In this document: positions 8,121 through 16,499 of the stretch, one piece after another | Numbering within the stretch: the first letter of the stretch is position 1 | Layout of the letters: each line of letters opens with the position of its first letter | DNA from: Nocardioides sp. TF02-7 | GTDB taxonomy: Bacteria; Actinomycetota; Actinomycetes; Propionibacteriales; Nocardioidaceae | DNA length: 64,000 bases | Assembly: GCF_022437945.1 (NCBI RefSeq) | Contig: NZ_CP092535.1 | Location: 1,860,001-1,924,000, forward strand | Direction of reading: 5' to 3' | The notes under the pieces: model-generated | Database searches by the model: none | Told to the model about the DNA's origin: nothing | Seen by the model: only the letters and a program-made list of their open reading frames with translations | Position numbers and translations under genes: made by a program

Positions 8121-9260
8121 CGGATCGCGGCCTGCTGCAGCATCCGCGCCAGCTGCTGCGCGGTCGGCTCGAAGGCCGTGGCGAACTCACCGGCCCGGGA
8201 GCCGTTGGCGTAGTACTGCGAGACCAGCCACCGGCCGTTCTGGTAGCGCAGCACGGAATACGTCGGCTGCATCCCGGCCTCGCCGCGGAGGCTCCACTGG
8301 AACACCTTGCCCTGGCGGATGCCGGACTGGACGACCATCTCGAGGAACTCGTCGCGCATCCACGGCTGCACCGGAGCGTCCTTGCCGAGCCGGTACCACT
8401 CGCGGATGTGGCGGTCGATGTGGCCGGGGCGCCACCCGTAGCTGCCGCGGACCAGCGCCGCGAGGTCGTCGGCGCTCTCCGCGATGACGCGGGCGCCGCT
8501 GGGGCTGACCTTCGCGCCCTTGACCGCCTTGCCGAGGAGCTTGAGCAGCCCGCTCCCGACGCCGGCCTCCTGGATCTCCACCGGCACCGGCATCGCTGCC
8601 TGGTACGCCGGCACCAGGTTGCCCCCACTCGTCGTACCCGTAGAGCGGGTTGTCGGGGTCGTAGGTCCCCGGGTCGTAGTCGTCGCCGAAGTCGTAGTCG
8701 TCGAGGTCGGGGTACTTCCCGTCCGCGCCGAGCCAGTACCACCCGGCCGGGTAGCCGTCGCCGAAGATGAAGGTCTTCCAATCCCCCGGCGGCCGGGGCG
8801 GCGGCTCCGGCAGGGGAATGCCGCCCGGGGCGAGGGCGCCGTAGGTCCACAGGTCGGTGGTGAGGGCCCGCTCGGAGTCGAGGAAGTCCTGCAACGGGGC
8901 GTCCAGGTCGGAGTCGGTGACGGACAGCGGGTCCTGGTAGCCCTGGATGACGAGGTCGCGGACGGTGTCGCGCGCGGTGTTGATCACCTTGCCGTGGGCG
9001 CGCAGCTTGTCGGCCATGATCGTGAGCGCACCGCCCACCTCCGCCAGCGCCTGCTCGACGGTCTCGAGGTAGTCGAGCATGGTGCGGCCGCTGTCGCTGT
9101 CCCACTGGTCGACGAGGTCGGTGCGGACGCCGGCGATCCGGCCGCGCACGTTCCAGAACCGCTCGTAGGCGGTGTCCATGCCGTTCGCGGCGCGGATCAG
9201 GTCGTCGCCGTCCGCGTGGTTCATGCGGGCGAGGACGATCTCCGCGGTCTCGTCGTCCAC
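8117..9260 (-). CDS. WXG-like protein with unrecognised C-terminal domain
   Basis: About 380 residues with one extra base in the run at 8622-8626; the join restores YDEWGNLVPAYQAAM. Residues 1-110 are helical, with a WXG100-like hairpin (RTDLVDQWDSDSGRTMLDYL and a following long helix). A very acidic aromatic linker follows (DLDDYDFGDDYDPGTYD). The last 160 residues are a globular domain (GRVLKLLGKAVKGAKV-like lead, then HIDRHIREWYRLGKDAPVQP and QWSLRGEAGMQPTYSV). That architecture, WXG head plus variable tail, is the layout of type VII secreted effectors, so the tail is a candidate toxin or enzyme domain. I cannot name its activity. The lead motif in the sequence itself reads GLLKLLGKAVKGAKV. 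Confidence 0.6.
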
Positions 9261-9262
9261 GC

Positions 9263-9598
9263 TCAGCCGCCCTCGGGCAGGGTCAGCTCGATGCGCCCGT
9301 CGGTGTCGACGGTGGTGAAGCCGTCAGCGGCCTTCGCGGTCGTGCTCGCCGCGCCCCGGATCGCGGGTTCGGCGGTCTCGACGAGCGCCGACCAGCGGCC
9401 CCACCAGAACGCGTACGCACGGTAGACGTCGGCGTCCGGGGCGAACACCGCCAGCGGCAGGGCCGCCTTCTCCATGAGCGTGTCGATGTCGCCGACGAGC
9501 CTGTTCGCCGTGCGGGTCAGCTCCTCGGCCGCGTCCCGCATGGAGTCCACGTCGACGTCGATGTACGGCGTCGTGTAGCCGCCGTCGTCGAGCCCCAA
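9263..9598 (-). CDS. WXG100-like small protein, first gene of operon
   Basis: A 111-residue helical protein of WXG100 (ESAT-6) size. Two long amphipathic helices (SMRDAAEELTRTANRLVGDI and ADVYRAYAFWWGRWSALVE) are joined by a short proline-containing turn. The tryptophan-rich FWWGRW region stands where the WXG turn or second helix would be, though the exact WxG spacing differs. The start is TTG at 9598, preceded by AAGGAGG and AGGAG; no ATG or GTG fits. It ends 2 bases before the GTG of the next gene. ESX proteins of this class are secreted as dimers with a partner; the next gene product is the obvious partner. Confidence 0.6.
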   Translation of the reverse strand: MGLDDGGYTTPYIDVDVDSMRDAAEELTRTANRLVGDIDTLMEKAALPLAVFAPDADVYRAYAFWWGRWSALVETAEPAIRGAASTTAKAADGFTTVDTDGRIELTLPEGG

Positions 9599-9696
9599 TC
9601 TCCTGCCTCCTTCCTCGGTACGTCGCGACCCTTCCCGGCTCGGCGCGGTCCAATCATCCCGTCCTGGACGAGCAGGGGTGCCACTACCGTGCGTCC

Positions 9697-10320
9697 ATGC
9701 GAACCAGGGACACGGTGGTCGCCGCCGTCGCGCTGGCTGCTGCGCTCGCCGCGGCGGCGTGCGGGAGCGACGCCACCGAGCGCGACGAGGCAGCCGAGCA
9801 CGAGCCGGTGCCCTCCGTCGCCTACGACCCGGCCGCCGACACCTCGACCTACGGCCACCGCCGCTCCACCGAGGCGTTCGACCCGACCCGCCGCTGGCGG
9901 CGGTACTTCGAAGAAGAGGTGACGCTGGCCGACGGCCGCCGCGTGCGCCTGTGGTACTCGGAGGACGGGGGTGCGCTGAAGGAGCAGCACTTCTCGCCGC
10001 GGGAGCGCTCGTGGACCGAGCCGCGGGAGCTGTTCCGGTCGACGGAGCCCGACCCCTGCCAGGGCATCGAGCTCGTCGCCCGGGGCGACCTGGTCGCCGC
10101 GATCGCCGACTTCGCGCTCTGGTGCTACGACGGCGAGCCGCCGGAGGACGCCGTCGCGGCGGTGTCGTACGGCGACCTCACGGACTGGCGGGTGGAGGTC
10201 GAGGACGTCGACGGCGCCGTGGGCTGGACGAAGGTCGCCATCGACGACGAGCAGGTCCGCTGGACCGACCGAGGGGAGACGCACCTCAGTTGGACACCCA
10301 CCGACGGGTTCACGCGCTGA
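9697..10320 (+). CDS. Secreted lipoprotein of unknown function
   Basis: A 207-residue lipoprotein precursor. It has a short basic start (MRTRD), a hydrophobic run of Ala/Val, and a lipobox at AAAC with the acceptor cysteine at residue 22, followed by GSDATERDE. The mature part is acidic and strand-rich (TLADGRRVRLWYSEDGGALK, VAAVSYGDLTDWRVEVEDV). It would be anchored to the outer face of the membrane. It is divergent from the WXG operon, about 100 bases away, so the two may share a regulatory region. No family recognised. Confidence 0.75.
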   Translation: MRTRDTVVAAVALAAALAAAACGSDATERDEAAEHEPVPSVAYDPAADTSTYGHRRSTEAFDPTRRWRRYFEEEVTLADGRRVRLWYSEDGGALKEQHFSPRERSWTEPRELFRSTEPDPCQGIELVARGDLVAAIADFALWCYDGEPPEDAVAAVSYGDLTDWRVEVEDVDGAVGWTKVAIDDEQVRWTDRGETHLSWTPTDGFTR

Positions 10321-10329
10321 CCGGGCCGG

Positions 10330-11266
10330 TCAGTGGCCGGTCGCGAGCGACTCGAACATCGGCCCGTGCAGCGTGGTGATGTCGCTGAACGTCACGTTCG
10401 CGTCGGGGTCGACCGCCTCGATGTCCTCGACGAGGGTCGCCTCCTCCATCCGCGAGCACGTGAAGTTGACGACCCACACGTCCTCGCCCGGCCCGTCGGC
10501 GTACCACCGGGTGTGGACGTCGACGAGCACCGGGCGCCCGGTGCGGCCGGCGATCATCGTGGCCACGTCCTCGTGCCGCGCCGTGGTGACCCGGGCGCGG
10601 CGGGCGCCGGCCTCGCCGTGGGCGATCTGGTCGACGAGGTCCTTGACCACGATGTAGAAGAGCACCGCCGACAGCAGCGCGGACTCCCAGGAGATGACGA
10701 AGCCGGCGACGGTGAAGATGCCGAGGTTGATGTAGAGGATCAGCTGGCCGACGGTGTACGGCGTCCGGCTGGCGAGGATGGTCGCCAGCACCTCGGTGCC
10801 GTCGAGCGCGCCGCCGTGGCGCAGCGCGATGCCGATGCCGACGGCGATCATCGCGCCGCCGCAGATCAACGCCAGCCATGACTCGTCGGTGAACGCGTGC
10901 ATGTGGTGGAGGTAGATGGTCGCCGCCGACAGGGTGGCGATGCCGACGCCCGACCGGACCGCGCTGCGGTGACCGATCAGCGCCCACGCGAGCAGCACGA
11001 ACGGGATGTTGAGCAGCCCGATGAACACGCCCATCGGCACGTCGACGAAGTTGGTGGCGATGATCGAGACGCCGACGATGCCGCCGTCGAGGAACTCGTT
11101 GGGGGATGAGGAAGCCCTCCAGCCCCACCGCGAACACGACCGCGCCGAGCATGATCGAGCCGATCCGGTAGACCTCCGCCGCCACCGGGTGGCGGTGTGC
11201 GCGGTGCACGAGCGTCTCGCGGTCGGGCCTCGGTGACGTGGGGGTGGATGCGGTGGTCTCCTGCAT
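10330..11266 (-). CDS. YitT family membrane protein (DUF161/DUF2179)
   Basis: About 311 residues after removing one base from the run at 11101-11105, which turns FLIPQRVPRR into FLIPNEFLDGGIVGVSII. The sequence has the family layout: five to six membrane helices (IGSIMLGAVVFAVGLEGFLI, FIGLLNIPFVLLAWALIG, then GGAMIAVGIGIALRHGGALD) and a soluble DUF2179 domain at the C-terminus (ARHEDVATMIAGRTGRPVLV). GGALDGTEVLA is a conserved family stretch. Members are widespread inner-membrane proteins with no firmly established transport activity. The ATG at 11266 is supported by the length of the family. Confidence 0.8.
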
Positions 11267-11318
11267 GGGCGGAAGATAGCGGCCGCCCGGCGCGGGCCCG
11301 TCGGCCCGCCCGAGCCGG

Positions 11319-11644
11319 TCAGAACATCGGCAGCGGCGCCAGCCAGGTCACGACGAGGAGCAGCGGCAGCGCGGCGACGCCCAGGCCGACGGCGGCCAGG
11401 ACGACCCCCGCGACCGGGTTGCGACGGCGTACGGCGACCCCGACGAGCGCCAGCAGCACGGCGAGGACGCCCGGGGCGCCGCTGACGACCGCCATCACGT
11501 AGCCGAGGCCGACGAGCGGGTCGTCGCTGGTGCTCTGGGCGGTGGCGGCCCACGCGAAGGCACCGAGGCCGAGCAGCGGCAGCGCGCAGCAGGCGGTCGC
11601 GACGGCGAGCAGGACGACGGTCCGGGGGTCGATGGCGTGCTCAT
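11319..11644 (-). CDS. Small integral membrane protein, frameshift near start
   Basis: A protein of about 108 residues with three predicted membrane helices (TVVLLAVATACCALPLLGLG, VVSGAPGVLAVLLALVGVAV and VLAAVGLGVAALPLLLVVTW) and the C-terminus LAPLPMF. The open frame lacks a start codon. The ATG at 11644 has a good GGAGG 4 bases upstream but is one base out of frame with the rest. Adding a base in the GCC at 11634-11636 gives MSTPIDPRTVVLLAV, which looks natural. I therefore treat it as one gene with a missing base near codon 4. The family is not recognised. Confidence 0.5.
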
Positions 11645-11768
11645 GCCTCCAGGCTGCGCCTCCGGGGCGCGGGCGGCATCGGTACGGATACTCAGTCGAC
11701 GGCAGCTGGGTCGTCAGGGTGAGAGTGACCCATGGCTCACTCTGACCATGACGACCGCGCCGGCGACC

Positions 11769-12083
11769 TCAGTGGGCGAGCTTGAGCCCGACGACGCAGC
11801 CGACCAGCCCGCCGAGCAGCAGGATCTTGACGAGGCTGACCGACTCCTCGCCGGTGACCATGCTGACCGCCACCGTGAGCGCGGCGCCGATGCCGACCCA
11901 CACGGCGTACGCCGTCCCGACCGGCAGCGTCCGCATCGCGAAGGCGAGGCCGGCCATGCTGGCCGAGACGCTGACGGCGAACACCACCGTCGGCACCAGG
12001 CGGGTGAAGCCCTGCGTGCGGTCGAGCGCGAGCGCCCAGACGGCCTCGAGGGCTCCGGAGACGATGAGGACGAACCAGGCCAT
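11769..12083 (-). CDS. sugE: SMR family exporter, SugE/Gdx guanidinium type
   Basis: A 104-residue four-helix protein of the small multidrug resistance family. It starts MAWFVLIVSGALEAVWALAL with the membrane-embedded glutamate at about residue 13, which couples proton entry to substrate export. GTAYAVWVGIGAALTVAVSM is the conserved third-helix motif. The SugE branch is now known to export guanidinium (Gdx). That subtype is supported here by the guanidine-III riboswitch just upstream. I chose ATG 12083 over GTG 12098 because GAGGGAG lies 5-8 bases before it and the shorter form matches the family length. It would function as an antiparallel dimer in the inner membrane. Confidence 0.9.
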   Translation of the reverse strand: MAWFVLIVSGALEAVWALALDRTQGFTRLVPTVVFAVSVSASMAGLAFAMRTLPVGTAYAVWVGIGAALTVAVSMVTGEESVSLVKILLLGGLVGCVVGLKLAH

Positions 12084-12099
12084 GACGTGCTCCCTCACG

Positions 12100-12138
12100 G
12101 CCGTCTTGTCGCGCTCCGGGTACGGCTCCCTCGTCCGG
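12100..12138 (-). promoter_or_regulatory. Guanidine-III (ykkC-III) riboswitch
   Basis: Read on the minus strand, the sequence goes CCGGACGAGG, GA, GCCGTACCCGG, AGCGCG, ACAAGACGGC, then the gene leader. From memory, this matches the guanidine-III aptamer consensus closely, including CCGGACGAGG, GCCGTACCCGG and ACAAGACGGC. The CCGG at each end of the first module pairs (P1), and GCCGT pairs with ACGGC to form the pseudoknot. The ribosome binding site GAGGGAG begins 5-6 bases after the aptamer, as expected for a switch acting on translation of the exporter gene. A separate perfect hairpin, CAGTCGG-AGA-CCGACTG (12139-12155), lies just 5' of it. Confidence 0.88.
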
Positions 12139-12236
12139 CAGTCGGTCTCCGACTGACGAGAAAGAGGCTAGCCGAGCGACACGCGGCTGGCACATCCGTG
12201 ACCGGCACATCGACGGCCGGCGCCGGCGCGGGTGCG

Positions 12237-12662
12237 TCAGCGGTCCGCGGCCGCCTCCGCCTCCCGCAGCCGCGCGCAGAGCGCGACGAGGAGCACCTTC
12301 GCGGCCGACGGGTCGTGCTCGACCAGGTCGGTGAACGCCAGGTGCGGCACGGCCAGCGTCGTGAGGCCGTCCTGCGCGGTCACGGTCGCCGACCGCGGCT
12401 TGCCGTCGATCATGCTGATCTCGCCGAAGTAGTCGCCGGGACCGAGGTCGCGGACCTTCCGCCCGCGCACGTCGACCTCCGCCGCCCCGCTCAGCACGAG
12501 GTGCATCGCGAGGGAGCCGGCGCCCTCGGTGGTGACCGGCGTGCCCGGCTGGTGCTCGACGACCTTGCACTTGTCGAGGAGCCGGCTGCGCTGGCGGCCG
12601 GAGAGGCCGGCGAACAGCGGCACGCGTGCGAGCTCCGCGTCATACCGACGGGCATCGGCCAT
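12237..12662 (-). CDS. Cyclic nucleotide-binding domain protein (Crp/cNMP fold)
   Basis: A 141-residue single cNMP-binding domain. After a short helix (ARVPLFAGLSGRQRSRLLDK) it forms the beta-roll with GPGDYFGEISMIDGKPRSAT. This is the phosphate-binding cassette, containing the conserved FGE and the arginine of RSA. There is no DNA-binding domain, so it is not a Crp regulator in itself; it is more likely a sensor subunit. ATG 12662 follows GAGGAG. It is divergent from the adenylate cyclase gene, 206 bases away, which suggests a cyclic-nucleotide signalling pair. Confidence 0.8.
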   Translation of the reverse strand: MADARRYDAELARVPLFAGLSGRQRSRLLDKCKVVEHQPGTPVTTEGAGSLAMHLVLSGAAEVDVRGRKVRDLGPGDYFGEISMIDGKPRSATVTAQDGLTTLAVPHLAFTDLVEHDPSAAKVLLVALCARLREAEAAADR

Positions 12663-12868
12663 GGGCTCCTCCTCGACGTCCCGGGCAGCGTAGTACGGCG
12701 GCGCGGGCCCGGACGCCGCTTCGACGGCGACACCGCCGACGGTTCGCACTTGCGGTAACGCGCGGTCCTCGATTCGTCCTCGGCCGTGCCGAGATGGCCG
12801 GGGGACCCGCCTAGCCTGGGACCGGCGCCGCGGCCGGACCGCGGGGCGCGCCGACGGACGGAGCAACC

Positions 12869-15800
12869 ATGCGGTCCTGTGCCAGCTGTGCGACGGGCGG
12901 CCAGCCGGACGGTGCCCGCTTCTGCTACACCTGCGGCGCCGCGCTGACCGCGCCGACCTGCGTCGCCTGCTCGGCCGAGCTGGTGCCCGGCGCCCGGTTC
13001 TGCGGCAGCTGCGGGGCGGCCCAGGTCGGCCAGACCAGCGGCCAGGTCACGGGCCGGACCGTCGGCAGTGGCGGGACCGACCTGCCAGGCGCCGTGCCGG
13101 TGGCCGCACGCCGCACCACCAGCGTGCTCTTCGGCGACCTCGTGGCGTTCACCACCTACTCGGAGTCGCGGGACCAGGAGGAGGTCCGCGAGCTGCTCTC
13201 CCGGTACTTCGACGAGTGCCGCCGGGTGATCGACCGCTACGGCGGCACGGTGGAGAAGTTCATCGGCGACGCCGTGATGGCCGTGTGGGGCGTGCCGACC
13301 GCCCACGAGGACGACGCCGAGCGCGCCGTGCGCGCGGGCCTCGAGCTCGTCGGTGCCGTGGAGGCGCTGGGCGAGGAGATCGGGCTCCCGGAGCTCGCGA
13401 TGCGCGTCGGGATCGTGACCGGCGAGGTCGCCGTCACCCTCGGTGCACTCGACCAGGGCATGGTGGCCGGCGACGCCGTCAACACGGCGGCCCGCGTGCA
13501 GTCGGTGGCCCGGCCGGGACAGGTGTGGGTCGACGAGACGACCCGGCTGCTGACGACCTCCGCCATCACCTACGCCGACGCCGGGGCGCACGCGCTCAAG
13601 GGCAAGGCCGACCCGGTGCCGCTCTGGTCGGTCCGGGCGGTGGTGGCCAACGTCGGCGGCAACCAGCGGGCCGACGGCCTCGAGGCGCCCTGCACGGGCC
13701 GCGACCGGGAGCTGCGCCTGGTCAAGGAGCTGTTCCACGCCGTGGAGGAGACGGGACGGCCGGCGCTGCTGGTCGTTGACGGCGACGCCGGCGTCGGCAA
13801 GACCCGGCTCGGGTGGGAGCTGTCCAAGTACGTCGACGGCCTCACCCGGACCGTGCGGTGGCACAACGGTCGCTGCCTGGCCTACGGCGAGGGGGTCGCG
13901 TTCTTCGCCCTGGCCGAGGCGATCCGCGGCCGCCTGCAGAACGAGTACGACGGCGACACCGACGACCTGGGGCTGCTGCTCGCCAACGGCCTCGACCGGT
14001 TCGTGACCGACCCCGACGAGCGGGCCTGGCTGGAGCCGCGGCTCGGCTTCCTCCTCGGCACCGGCGTGGCCGGCACCTTCCCACGCGAGGACCTGTTCGC
14101 CGCGTGGACCACCTTCTTCGCCCGGGTCAGCGAGCCGGGCGACCCGGTCGTCCTCGTCGTCGACGACGCCCAGCACGCCGACGACGGACTGATCGCCTAC
14201 CTCGAGCACCTGCTGACCGCCGGCTGGTTCCCCTGCTTCGTCATGCTGCTCACCCGGCCGGGCCTGCTCGAACGGCACCCCCGACCTCGCCACCAACCGG
14301 CGGGCCACCGTGCTCCACCTCGACACGCTGGCGCCCGCCGACATGGGGGCGGCTGATCTCCGGCCTGGTCGCCGGCCTCCCCGACCCGGTGCGGGACGCG
14401 CTCGTGCAGCGGGCCGAGGGCGTGCCGCTGTTCGCGGTGGAGACGGTGCGGTCGCTGATCGATCGCGACCTGGTCATCCCGCGGGGCGGCCAGTACGTCC
14501 TCGCCGACCCCGGCTCGCTCGACCTGGGCTCGGTCGGTGCGCCCGCCACGCTCCAGGCGCTCCTCGCCGCCCGCCTGGACACCCTGTCGGAGGCGGAGCG
14601 GCTGGTGGTCAACCAGGCGAGCGTCGTCGGCTCGTCGTTCTCGCGGGAGTCGCTGGCACGGCTCTGCCGCGGCGTCGACGACGTCGACTCGGTCCTCGAC
14701 AGCCTGGTGCGGGTGCAGCTGTTCCGCCAGGAGAGCGACCCGTTCAGCGCCGAGCGGGGCCGGTTCCAGTTCGTCCAGCTGGCGATGCGGCAGGTGGCGT
14801 ACGGGAGCCTCGCCCGCCGCGACCGCCGGGCCGCGCACCTGGCGGTGGTCCGTGAGCTGGAGGAGCACGACGGCGACGGGCTCGCCGCGGTGGTCGCGCA
14901 GCACTACCTCGACGCCGTCGACGCGCTCCCCGACGCCCCGGACGCCGCCGAGCTGACCGCGCGGGCGGTCGAGCGGCTCCGGGAGGCGGCCGACCGCGCG
15001 GCGGCGCTCGGCTCGCCGACCGAGGCCGCCGGGCACCTGCGGACGGCGCTCGACCGTGCCGGCGACCCGCGGACGCGGTCGTCGGTCCGGGTCGAGCTGG
15101 GCCGGGCGCTGCTGCAGGCCGGACGGTACGACGAGGCGCTGGAGCACGCGGGAGAGGCGGCGTCGGCGTTCGAGCAGGAGGGGGGACCCGGTCGCGGCGG
15201 CGGGGGCGGCGGTCGTGCTCGGGTCGGCGCGCGCGGGGCTGGGCGACAACGAGGGCGCGATGCGGCTGCTGCAACCGCACTACGACGCGCTGCGCGACCA
15301 GCCGGACGCAGCGGCGGTGGTGCTCGAGCTGGCGCGGGCGCTGTCGTCGGCGCGGATGCGCCTGCACCTCGACTTCGGCGAGGTCGCCGAGTGCGGCGCG
15401 CGGATCGCCGAGCTCCTCGGCGACGCCGAGGCGATCGCCGACAGCTACACCGGCCTGGCCCTGCACTACCTCCAGATCGGGGTCCACGGGCCGAGCCGGA
15501 TCCTGCTCGAGGCGGCGGCGGCGCTCGCCCGGGAGTCCCACCAGCCGCTCAACCTCGCCCGCGCCCTGGTCAACCTCAACGCCGGGTGGAACCAGGACGA
15601 CGTGGCGCGCGCCGTCCGGTTCGGCCGGGAGGCGGTGGACGTCGCGCGGCGCACCGGCTACCGGATCTGGGTGACCTACGCGACCTGCAACCTCCTCATC
15701 GCGCAGTGGGTCAGCGGCGAGTGGGACGATGCGCTCGCCCTCAGCGAGGCCGAGGACGTCGACCCCGCCGGCGCCAGCATGGTCGCGTCGATCAGGGCGT

Positions 15801-16414
15801 TGGTCCTCGGCGCCCGCGGCGCCGCCCCCGAGCCGGCGCGGCCGCTGCTGCCGGCGTCCGACGACGTGCTCGTCCTCGCCTGGAACGCGTGCCTCCGCGC
15901 GGTCTCCGCCAGCCGGGCCGGCGACGCCGAGGCGGCGCTGGCGGCCGCGTGGGAGGCGGCGGACCGCTGCTACACGACGGTCGCCCTCGGCGACGACTTC
16001 CCGGTGATCTGGCCGGCCGCCGTCGACGTGGCGTTCGCGCACGACGACCTGGCGCTCGTGCGCCGGCTGCTCACCCTGGTCACCGACCACGTGGAGACCC
16101 GGCCCGGGTGCGGGCTGCGGGGTCAGCTCGCCCGCTTCCGGGCCCTCCTCGCCGTCCGCTCCGGTGACGCGGACGTCGACGTCGAGGCCGAGCTGCGCAC
16201 CGCGATCGACGAGCTCGAGCGGTGGCACGCCCGGCCGGCGCTGGCCCTGGCCCGGCGCGACCTCGGACGCTGGCTCCGCGGGCAGGGCCGTGCCGAGGAG
16301 GCGGCGGAGCTGCTGGCGGAGGCCGACGCCGCACTGCGCGCGCTCGGGGCGCGGGGCTGGCTGTCGGATGCGTCCGCGGAGGAGCCGACCGGCCCCTCCA
16401 CTCTCAACGTATAG
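12869..16414 (+). CDS. Zinc-ribbon class III adenylate cyclase with AAA and TPR-like regions
   Basis: A very large multidomain regulator, about 1,180 residues after three one-base insertions (runs at 14278-14282, 14345-14349 and 15180-15185), each restoring the frame. In order: two zinc ribbons (Cys 4/7/19/22 and 31/34/45/48); a class III cyclase domain (SVLFGDLVAFTTYSESR with a metal Asp, then KFIGDAVMAVWGVP and ALDQGMVAGDAVNTAARVQS); an AAA-16 type ATPase (GRDRELRLVKE, Walker A GDAGVGKT near residue 309); and a long helical, TPR-like tail. It probably makes cAMP in response to a partner protein sensed by the ATPase/TPR part. The divergent cNMP-binding gene supports this. Confidence 0.85.
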
Positions 16415-16499
16415 CGCAGGAGGGGGCTTGCGGCAAGACCCCTGGAGCGCGGCAGAATCCCCGCTCCCCCGCGCCGCCGACCCCCTGGGAGCCCACTCC

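Noticed and set aside
6249-8213. 654-codon plus-strand frame opposite the WXG operon
   Set aside because: Antisense shadow; the minus-strand proteins have sensible composition and coupled starts.
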